From positions 186,001 through 250,000 of the forward strand of contig CALYLW010000500.1 in assembly GCA_944989445.1 (NCBI GenBank): a stretch of 64,000 nucleotides of DNA, in the 5' to 3' direction. Under the pieces are notes generated by a model, which was given only the letters and a program-made list of their open reading frames with translations, had not been told where the DNA came from and did no database searches. The position numbers were made by a program, and so were the translations under genes. This DNA comes from Ampullaceana balthica (taxonomy: Eukaryota; Mollusca; Gastropoda; Lymnaeidae). Shown piece after piece: positions 41,496-52,800 of the stretch (positions within the stretch are counted from its first letter, which is position 1; every line of letters begins with the position of its first letter).

Positions 41496-41885
41496 ATAAA
41501 TAGATGTAAAAAAAGATTTTTGATTATCACGTTTTTATAAGTGGACTAAAAAGAAGAAAATAAATTAAAACTTATAAGTTCAAGTACTTCGATTTAAATG
41601 TGACTAAAAACGTTGGGCGGGTGTTTGGTATATAAATTAAAGATTTATAAATTAGAAGGAAAAAGAGAGATCTATAAATGAGAGAATGGGTGAATTGCAT
41701 GTGTAAAACCTCATAAGCGCCAGCCCCGGGTTTTTAGTCATATTAAATCAAAGTACTTGAATCAAAGTATTATTTTCTTCTTTTTAGTCCACTTATAAAA
41801 ACGTGGTTTTTAAAAATCTTTTTTACCTCTATTTATTTTCTTTTATACCAAACACCTCATAACTGCCCGCCCAACGTTTTAATAT
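41496..41885. repeat. Fold-back element
   Basis: CACGTTTTTATAAGTGGACT, AAAAAGAAGAAAATAA, CAAGTACTTCGATTTAAAT and CGTTGGGCGGG on the left face their complements on the right (41735-41885), with a centre of about 100 bp. Non-coding MITE-like element, downstream of gene B. Confidence 0.75.
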
Positions 41886-42278
41886 CACGGTGATGTGGTA
41901 ACGTGTTGAACTCATGGATGTCAACAAAAGCAGACGGATACAGATGCTTTTATTGTGATAAACTAAAAATGCATTAATTTAATTACGGTACATTCCATCG
42001 ATATGAAATTTTAATACAATACATTGTCATCCAAGATCTATCTGTTGTAAAATTTTGAGATCTCTAGGACCATCAGAAATGGGTTTAATTTTACGTTGGA
42101 AAATTTGAAATTTTGCGGACAGACAGGAACAAAAACAATGCGGACAGGACGAAAACAAATTAATAAAAACGTGGTAATATACAAATCAATTTGACGATAG
42201 AATCCTAAGCTAAACCGATGACTTTTCTTATTGCAATAAAAAAAAATGAAAAGAAAAAATCTTGTTAACAAAATGATT

Positions 42279-42284
42279 TTTATT
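42279..42284 (-). terminator. Candidate polyadenylation signal for gene B
   Basis: AATAAA on the minus strand about 150 bp after the gene B stop codon. It is the nearest canonical hexamer. Confidence 0.4.
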
Positions 42285-42431
42285 TTTGTAGACAGTTATT
42301 AAGAATTCTGAATAAAGAGATGATGAAAAAATGAATAAAACGGTTGAATAAACTTTGATAATTTCTCAAGCTACTTTCTTCATAAAGATATTTGAAGGCT
42401 AGGACTACTCAGGAGGATGTTGCTAATGCCA

Positions 42432-42634
42432 TCACGCGTAACTGTGCTGCTTGAGTGATTTAGGTGATTCCACCCTCTGGCTGGACAGGAAGAGGAGACC
42501 AGATAAAAGATAGAGTAAAGCAGAGACAGTGGTCAAGATAAAAGAGTAGCCAAGACTGAATCTTCTGTTTATGGAACGGAAGTCTCTGTGGATTTTCCCC
42601 ACCCAGAATACGTCACCGATAACTATGAAGGCGC
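42432..42634 (-). CDS. Gene B, exon 3 (TM3-TM4, stop)
   Basis: Acceptor CTTCTTCTTAG, 67 codons including TGA at 42432-42434. It encodes [10 protein letters not shown], a basic loop ([13 protein letters not shown]) and TM4. Confidence 0.9.
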
Positions 42635-43791
42635 CTAAGAAGAAGAAAACAAAGAAGTATTTTTAAAAAAAAGTTTTATAAGACAAAGGAAACGTTACAT
42701 AAATAAAAGCTTTCGTCAAACCCATGGCAACCAGAGGGACTTCAAGGTTATTCTTATTGTAATTTTGGAAATCTATGAATTTAAATAAATGGTAATTTAC
42801 GAAAGTCTATATAAGAATATATTCACATCAATTTATACACTATTTATTCGTCAAGTCTATATAACAATCTGTTCACACCAATTTACGCACATTTTATTCG
42901 ACAAGTCCATTAAACAACCTACTCACATCCAATGATGCTGAGGGCCCCACAAAGCCAAGGGATCCATTTGCTTTGCTCCTGCATTTTGTAGCCTTTGTAT
43001 ATATCGTAAATGGCCAGGACCATGGCACCAATAATCCAGATATTAGCGGTCAGGATCATAAACAGCACCTTGGTCTGGTAAGCTGCAATGTACACACAAA
43101 AAATATGTTTTTTTAATAAGGAGTATTTTAAACGTATGAATATGCATTTATTTTTTTAAAAAACAACAATTAAACAAAACATACTTCTTCTTCCTTAAAC
43201 CAAATAAGGTTTATTATTAGTCAATAATATGAACTATCAACAACTTACGCCTTAGTTAAAAGATAATACAAAATCCTTAAAATTTCTTTTATAACTACAG
43301 ACGCTCCTTCTGTTGCAGAAGATTATTGCGTCCTACGTTCTGATAAGAGCGCACAGACCATCCCAGTCTATTGGTAAGTGATGCAGCGTTCACAGGCCAC
43401 GGCTATGAGGGATATGGGTGGCACAATGCCCAGCCGCCTTCGTTTCCTTAATTAGTGTCAGGTACCCATGGGCGCTGTGAGGACGCTGAGACAAAACCCT
43501 GCCTTCACAGAGAAAACGGGACTCTCGGTACGCCAGACGAGTGCACATGCCGCTCAACCACCATGGCCCCCATACTAAGGATAAGACATTCTGGGGCACC
43601 TGTCACACATGTATTTTCATGTGTGTTTGTAGGCGTTATCAAATAATACCTTCTCTCGTACAATGATTCCTTGAAACACCTAAATGTTAAGTAAATAAAC
43701 TTTAATAATGAAATATCCGATGATTACACAAATCACCAATAAATTTGAGGTTTCAGATGGTAGAGACATGTATCAGCACATTCAGCCATCT

Positions 43792-43836
<45 letters not shown>

Positions 43837-46800
43837 AACCATCTAGCACGCATTCTTCACTTGATCTTTTTCTCTGCCCTCAATTCCATGATTCTCACGT
43901 TGCATTCACCCCCATCCTTAAAAAAAATATTTTTGACATAAAACATATTTAGTTTTAATACAAAAAAATAATCTATATTCAAATATTCACCATCGATGGA
44001 CAATCACTGTTTTAACACACAATATCCCGATATAGAAATCAAGAAAAATCTGCAGGACTTCACAAGTCTGCTTGTATTGAAACTAATGAAACTGAAACTT
44101 TAACACACTTGTAGTTTTGTGAAACTAACATAATTTTTAATAATTATGATACATAAAATTGAATATATTATCCAGTATAATTCAAACATTGTTTCTTTTC
44201 TGTTGTTTGACAGAAATACGTTCTGTTTTCCTTGTTTGTGAATTTACAAAGTATCTGTATTTATTATCATTCTACTGAGTATGTCTGCAAACAACATTGT
44301 CCTTTCCTTTAACAGGTTTAATGTCAAACTTGTAGTCTGCTAATAACATAGCCTATCGATTGATTTTTGCGTTGCTGATTTTCTTTTTGTTGAATGCCAC
44401 AAGTGGTTTTTGGTCTATCCGTAGAGTGAATGTTCTACCTAGCAGGTATTTTTGTAGTTTTTGTAGAGCCCACACGATAGCCAAACATTCTCTTTCTAAA
44501 GTGCTGTAGTTACGTTCTGTTTTTGTTAAATTCATGCTAAGATACTGTATTGGATGGAGAATACCATCATGTTCTTGCATAAGGGAAGTTCCTAATGCAA
44601 CAGATGATGCATCAGTAGAAGCAATGAAAGGTTTGTGCCATTGGGGTGTAACCAAGATGGCTTTCTTCCTAAATGCTTGCTTAATGTTTTCCAATGCGTT
44701 GAAGCAATCTCCTGAAAACTTAAATTTTCGAACATCTGTGTGTTTTGTAATTTTTTCTGTAAGTGGGTGAACAATTTCTGCATAGTTTTCAATGAATGGT
44801 CTATAAAAGTTACATAGGCTTGAACTTGTTTCTTTGATTTTGGGACTGACAAGTTAAAGATCTTGTTTTCGTTATCTGCAGTGGGAGTGACTTTACCTCC
44901 TCCTATTCTGTATCCCAGAAAATCAATATATTTCTTTCCCATGTAAATCTTCTCAGGTGAGATTGTAACATGATGTTTCTTGAGTCTATTCAATACAGCT
45001 TCATGTGTATGGAAGTGCGTTTCCCAATCTTTAGTGTGGGATACATTTATAATCTACGTAATGTACCACATTTGGAATGTCTTGTAACATCACTTTCATA
45101 AATCTGCTAAAAGTGGCTGTACTTTTGACTATTCCAAATGGCATCACTAACCATTCTTATACCTCATCCATGGCTATGAATGCAGTATATTTGACTGAAG
45201 CAGGATCCATGTTTATCTGCCAAAAACCTCTGTCAAATGAAGTAAATAGTTTGGAATTAACAATTCTGTCTACAATGTCTCTTGGGTCTCCAATAGGTTC
45301 ATGATTCAATTCTGTTATATTATTCAATGTCTGTAATCAGAGCATAGTCGAATCTTTCCATTCTTCTTTTTTAACTATGTCAGTTGGTGAGGTATCATTA
45401 GCTTCAACTGCTTTTCTTATTTTGTTCTCTTTGAGTAGGTAATCAATTTCCCGTGTTACTGCCTCTCTCATATGGGAATAGGGTATACTTTAGTCTTGAA
45501 AGGTTCATGTTCTAATAATTGTATCTTATGAGTCACATTTTTGTGTTTCCTGTTTCTTTTGTTATGACATCTTTGTATTTTTGAAACATTTTCATCACTC
45601 TGTGTTTCATACTATCTGGTATATCAGATGATAAGTCTTCTATGTTGGAGCTTTTCTTTTTCATTGTAGCCCTATCATTTTTATCATTCTCTTTGCTGAT
45701 GATATTTACAGTTTTTCTTCCTTCTTTATTGTCACCATATGTTCTTAGTTTATCAATGTGAAGTTCTTTCATATGTCCTTTTATAATAACACTATATGTC
45801 ACATCACTAAGTTTTTCTTCAATCTTGTAGGGACCTTCCCATGTGTTTTCATTCTTTGCGTTTGGCAACAATACTAATACTTGTTGTTCTGGCTCAAATG
45901 TTCTTAATTGCCTGTTTTTTTTTATTTTTTGATAATTCTGTGTCTTTTACTTCGCTAGATTAGTCTTGATATTTCAATACTGTAGAGTATTTTATCTCTA
46001 GTTTCTGACATCAGCTGATATATGTCCTGTATGGCATTTTGTTTGCTTATGAGTCTTTCTTTGAAATTTTTCAAAGGACTTGCGGGGTTTTGACCAAACA
46101 TTAGTTCTAAAAGAATAAAAAACATGTGCTGCTGTTGTATGCAAATAGTATATACCAAAAGTACATTTTTATGCCACTTGTCTTCATGGTCTATTGTAAC
46201 TTATAATAGCATATTCTTGATTGTTTTGTTTAGTCTTTCAATTACTCCACTTGATTGTGGATGGTAAATTGTGCTGTGCTCGTGCGTAATATCTAGCATT
46301 TTCATAATAGCTTGTGTCATCAGCCCTTTGAACTGGCTGCCATTGTCTGAAAGAATGGTTTGGGGAAAACCAAATCTGCTGAAAACTTTGAGTAACGCCA
46401 TGCATATACTTTCTGCATCTAATCGTTTCAGAGGAATAGCTTCAGCCCATCTGGTGGCTATGTCCACTATGGTAAGAGCATTTATCTATCAGATGCCGTG
46501 CCCAGAGGTGTAGGTGGTCATGCCTCTCCACAGCTCTGTGTCTTTGGTCTTGTCAATCAACTCCGCTGGTGATCGCGCCTCATGCCATCTAGTCAGCCCA
46601 TCCAGTTTTAAAAATAATAATTTTATGTTAAAAATAATTTTAAGTTTAATTTGTAATTTTTAGTTTATACTATAAACTTTATAGTTAAACAGGAGCCTTG
46701 GAAACTGGGACAGGCTGAGTGTTGGCTTTCGTTTTTAACCTCTTTGGTATTGACTATTACGCTTACAGTAGTCAATTATTCAATACTTTCAATTCAGTAT

Positions 46801-49800
46801 TTACAATTAAACATTTTACTTATATGATATAAGTTATATCATTGTTCTAATTTTATATTTTTGTTGTTTTTTTCTTTGAACTTTAAATGACAGTTGCAAC
46901 TGTTATTTGATTTGCGAACTTAAAAATAAAAATGTAGCTTGTCTCACGTGTTATATCTTATTCAACCATATAATTTTAAAACTCTAGTCTATTGTGAATA
47001 TTATAATTATAAAAATAATTTAAGTAAAAAATTAAGCTATACATTAAGTTATTAATATAGAACAACATAACCAAATGAACAAGCGTTGATTACGAAAACA
47101 TTCAAATCCATTCAAAATATAGTAAAACAATTTCTATACGAGAAAAAAATATTACGTTAAAAAGTTACAAGTATAGATATTACTTTACTACGTACGGTAA
47201 CAAACTAAGTTAACTAACAAAATATTAAACTTAAATTGTTTGAATAAAAGAACAGTTTTTATTATGGCTCTAGATCACGACTTTTTGTACACCACACTAC
47301 ACACTCAGTACAACACTGTTCGCTTGGTACACGCTACAAAGTTAGTTGAACTTCGTTCAAGTTCATTCATTCAATTCATTGTAAAATGTTCATCGTTGAC
47401 GTTGAAAGTGTCACAACCCGTCATTTAAGATAGCAGCTACTATCCATTTGTTGAATTATAAATATTTAAATAAATACATGTAGTATTAAATACTAGATAT
47501 AAAGTAGTATAGTACACCCTCTTAGCTCTTAAACTTAAATGTGGAGATATCCGGATCCAGAATCCGGATTCGGCAAATATTAGGTCAAACTATCCGGATC
47601 CGGCAAATAGTAAAAAACCCTAACCGGCTGATCCCTATTTGTAGTTCTTCTTCACTCTTTGCAAAAAAGCACTGTGTCATCCGCGTATCTCAAATTGTTC
47701 AAATTGTAACCTCCCACAGATATTCCAGGAAGGCCCTCAATATGCTTCATGATATTTTCGCTGGATAGTGAAAAGAGGTCTGGTGACATCACGCATCCCT
47801 GTCTCACCCCCAGCTGGATTTCTTGATAGCTGCCCATCGTCTGGTCGACCCTTATCGCAGCTGATTGTTGCTAATATATGTTCATTATGATTCTCAGATC
47901 TTTACCATCTATTTGTATATTCTCCAACATGTCGATCAGTTGGTTATGTTGTACTTTATCGAACAAGAAACAAATTGACTTGATATTAATAACAAAAGAT
48001 TTAGAAACTCACTGTTGTCAGTGAAAACAAGACCAGGTACAGACTGCAACACTGGCAACAGCGACCATGTACCTCTAATAGGGACATGACGAATCAAATT
48101 AAAGAACATTAGGAAAGTTAGATGTAATGCCCAACTTAACTTAGAGTTAATTAGATCAGATAATGGTCTAATAGAAAGATACAACACTATCATCAGGAGC
48201 AGATATAACGCAATAGAGAAAATAGAAAGTATCGACAATCAATGGGAAATGTTAAGAGACTTCATTCACCAAACATCAAAAGAGGTCATATCTGAAATTA
48301 AAAGAACTGCCAAAAATAAATGGATGACACATGAGATCTTACAAATGATGGACCAAAGAAGAGAGACAAAACATGATAAATATAAATACAATGCTCTAAA
48401 TAGGGACATGAGAGAAAGATGTAACCAAGCAACAAAAAAAAGAGTGGTTGGCTGCAAAGTGCAAAGAGGTTGAACGACATTACAAAGAAAACTCAAGAGA
48501 CATGTACAGAAGAATAGATGAACCTACAGGTAGAAAGACTACCAATGGGACAGGCTGTCTAAGATCCAAGGAAGGAGATATCATAATGGGTACAGAAGAT
48601 AAAATAAAAAGATGGAACGAGTACATCCGAGATTTATACAGTAGTGACAGACAAGAACCGAAATCGGAAACCAACAATGATCGACCACCAAGAACTCGTG
48701 CAGAAGTCAAGGAGGCCTTACCTCGAATGAAAAACAATAAATCTCCAGGGCCAGACAAAATAACAAAAGAAGAATTAAAGGCATTAGAGGAGACCGAAAT
48801 AGATACAGTAGTAAAACTTCTGAACTATATATATACAACACAGGATATATCCCGGAGGAACTTAGAAGATCAATCTTTATAGCCCTACCCAAAATGCCAG
48901 GTGCGGTGGAATGTAAGGACCACAGAACAATTAGCCTTATGAGCCAGGTTCTAAAGATCTTGTTAAGAATCATCATGAAAAGAATAAGACCCTGTATCAG
49001 CCCAGAAATATCAGAACAGTGTAGTTTTGTGGAGGGCAAAGGTACCAGTAATGCTTTATATATGATCAGAATGATAGCAGAAAGAGCAGTAGAGGTCAAG
49101 GCAGACGTGTACTTAGTGCTTTATAGATTACAGTAAGGTAAGAGCATACATATGTTTTTTCTTGGACATATGTTTGAATGCTCCTATTAGGTCTATCGCA
49201 ATTTTCTCAAATAAGAAGTTCGCCTTGTCAGATGACTGTATTATTGCTGTGTGCTTTCCATCTTTGGGAATGTGTCGCAAACACACCCTACACTTCTTGA
49301 TGTATTCTTTTATCTGCTTAGTCATTTTAGGACATTAAACGTTTTCTGCTATGTTAGCAATTTTTTTCTTGGCACACATGGGTCCCCTAAAGGACTGTTA
49401 TGTGCCAGGTTTATAATGGTTTCTTGCAGATTTTCAGGAATAACCACTCTTTTATATGTGCCTGCTTGTTCAATGTTTACTAATATTCCTGTATATAGCT
49501 TGTAATGTTTGTTGTGGCCTGTTTTAATGTCTTTGATGAATTTCGTTTTTATTTACATTATGTGTTATCTTCTTCTTGTAGTTTTTTGAATTCTTGCTTT
49601 GATATTATCTGGCTTCCTATTTCAATACTCTCATCAATATCAATGTCTATATTTTCTTTTCTTTTCGTGGTGGCTCTGGTTTCTGAGATGTTTCAGAAAG
49701 ATATTGAACATCTCCTACACAGCGCACATTACAAACGAAGCGGTCCGCAACACAATAAGTACTGTCATTGGCCCCCTACGAGGACCTTCTCACCTCAATT

Positions 49801-52800
49801 AAGAAGAGGAAACTACGATGGTACGGACACGTGACAAGAACTGGAGGTCTTGCAAAGACTATATTGCAAGCCACGGTCCAGGGAGGAAGGGAAAGAGGCA
49901 GACAAAGGAAGAGATGGGAAGACGATATCAAAGAGTGGACCGGCCTGTCATTCAGTGACTCCGAAAAGGCAGCACAGGACCGGGACAAATGGTGTGAGAT
50001 AGTGTGCAGTTCACGATAGTGCCCCAACGACCCAACGACGGGTTAAGGGATAGTCCAAGTTCAAGTTCTGTTTTGTACACTGGTACATGGTAGTTGTCAC
50101 ACCATGCTTTAAACATTTCGTCAGAATTGTCAATAACACCTTCAATATTACCTATGATGAGATCACAAATAGCATCTTTCAAAACTCTCGCTCGAACTTC
50201 ACCTTGAAACAAGGGTGAGTTGATGATAAGAGTAGCTGTTGGGCAGTCTCTCTTTATGCCTTCAGCCATTATAAGTGTGTCTTTTTGACCATCATATTCT
50301 TCTTCTTCTTCCATCCTGCTGTGTACCACAATCGTTGTGCACCCTGAATCGTAAAGTCACATACATTTCCTATTATTGATATAAACTGGATAGAATTTAA
50401 GCTTTCCATTACTGTCAATAGTGACTACAGTATCATCAGAGCTTGTTTCTTCTTGTTTCATATTCCCTCTATCATCTACATCTTGGTAGTCATTCCTTCT
50501 CCACTGTTGATCATAGTCTCTGTATCTGGAATTATGATTGTATCTGCCTCTCCATGATCGTCTACCTTTGCTTTCAAAGTGACATTGTCTTGATCTTTCT
50601 TCTGTTTTCTTTCGTGTGGGGCAGTCATTAGGTGACACCCTATTTGGTTGCCCTCTATTGTAGCAACAATGCCTAGCCATATATCCTGGCTTGTTACAGT
50701 ACCAGCAAATAGTTTGTCTGTTGTCTGAGTTTGGAAGACTCTGGTTTCTCATTCCTTTTCTTTTTTCTGTTTTTGTTATTTTGTACTGCTGCAAAGATAT
50801 CTTGCCTTTTATCCATTTCTACATTTGAATGAAAGTCTTTGAATGTGCGTAATGCATTTGTTAGCTCTGTTTGGGTGCGAATTTTCTTATCCGTTAAACA
50901 CGTGAATAGAGCTGGTGTGGCGTTTTCTAGGAATTTGTCAATTAACACCATGTCTAGTATGGCCTTTGGATTGCTTGTATCTTTTGCTGTAAGCTCCAGC
51001 CATTTTGTTAATTTAACTTGTGCTTCATGTACTATGATCTGTGGATCTTTGTCCCATCTTAATTCTCATCTCATGAAATTCCTTTCTATAACCATTTTCT
51101 GACTTCCCGAAATGACATAGAAGTGCCTTTTTGACATTTTTATATAGATTTTTTTCCTCTTTGGCTATACTGTTTATAAACTTCAATGCTTCACCAGTTA
51201 TTTGCGTCATAAGTTGTGCTGGCCAATCTTTTTCCTCGTAACCTTTCATGGCCCTTAGGAATTCAAAATAATCCAGATAAACATCCATTTTTTCTTTCTT
51301 GCTATCATATTTTCTAGCTTTGGTTATATCATTCGCTGTTGACTTTTCATTTGCGTCATTACCAGGATTGTAGCCTTTGCTCTGTAGATCAATTTGTAGT
51401 TTTAATTTGTCATTTTTAAGATGTTCAAGTTCTCTTCTTGCCACTATATCTTCTCTGTCAATTATTTGCTTCTGCGTCTCTTCTTCTTTGGCCTCCTTGA
51501 CTTTCTCTTCAATGAAATCTTTCATTTCTTTTTCAGCTAATCCAATCTCCTTAGCTATGTTAGTAAATTCTTTATAGCAGTCCATGTTTCATGGAATTCT
51601 ATGAATTATGCGTCAAGTAATTCAGTGATCAATGTAATGCATCAATATAATTATGTGTCTTTTTAATAAGTATATATCTAATTATATATCTATCAATGCA
51701 TAAATCATACAAAAGAGAACATCTTAAATTCAAAATATGTTAACTCTAATAAAATGACACATTTAAACTAAACCATTAAATTTAATTTTAACAAAATGAG
51801 GCAACAAAATATCCAATCACAGGATCTAAAGTATACTATATATATACGCTCCATCAGATTGACAAAATCATCCAATGGTCCAAAGTTTTGAATTAAACAA
51901 TCCACTTAGTCAAATATTCCAATTTGTAAAATTTAGAGTAACTTTAGTTCAATCCATTAATCCAAATTGCAATTCACATAATTCCCACAAAATGAATGAA
52001 TATAAATTCAGTTCTTCTGTTTATTTGGAATTTCCTAATTTAATAATTGTTTATAGTCAACAACCAGCTCTTTGTATCACGATTCACTGATTTAAATAGT
52101 TTTGCAAAGCTTCTATAATTGAAGTGTTTTGCTTTACTGCTAGTTCTTAGAATCGACTCGTAGGCTTGTGTGACCTGATTCTTACAATGCGTGCCTGCTA
52201 CATGCAACGTGTGTAGTAGTTCAACTGTTATACTGGAACATTCCTTGTATTTCATCGACTTCCAAAAAGTCTACACTCGCTGCGTACGGCCTTGAATATT
52301 CACAAATTACGATGGCTGACAATATTTCCTTATTTAATGAACACCTTTAATTTCGAACACGAAATAATCAATTCCACTTCCATCATGACCACGTTTCTCT
52401 GCCGTGTTAACAGCACGATCTTGATTTGATTATCTTTATTTCATGAATAATGTATAGGCTTACATTATTCCTTTAACAATTGTAGATAGCTGAACTAAAG
52501 ATATCTGAACTTGAGATAGGTCTACAGTAATGTTAGTTTACTTTTACTTCTGCCTTTAACAACTTTTTGAAATATTTATATGTTGACCTTGTTCTCTTTC
52601 ACTTCTGACACCAATTTAACTTCTGACCCTATTTTAGGTCAATCGTTTTTACTTCTTTTACTTCTGACACCAACTTATGTCACACATCTCTTTTCATGTG
52701 TGTTTGTTGGCGTTATTTTATAATACCATCTCTCGTACAATTATTCCTTGAAACACTTAATGTTAAGAAAATTAACTTTTATAATGAAATATCCCGTGAT

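Larger units (their letters stand above)
45730..49420 (-). pseudogene. Integrase of the LTR element, split by a LINE
   Basis: From about 49420 down: an H-H-C-C zinc region ([17 protein letters not shown]), then catalytic core with the first Asp in [12 protein letters not shown] (before 49137). After the LINE the core continues: [16 protein letters not shown], second Asp in [11 protein letters not shown], Glu in [14 protein letters not shown]. Then [12 protein letters not shown] and the C-terminal GPY/F-like segment [18 protein letters not shown]. All three catalytic positions survive, but several stops and frameshifts and the insertion inactivate it. It precedes RT. Confidence 0.88.

Noticed and set aside
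46612..47637. Complete hAT element nested in the LINE
   Set aside because: CGGATCC-type motifs and GGCTGATCCCTA look hAT-like, but no inverted end or 8-bp duplication could be found and LINE sequence is missing as well as interrupted.
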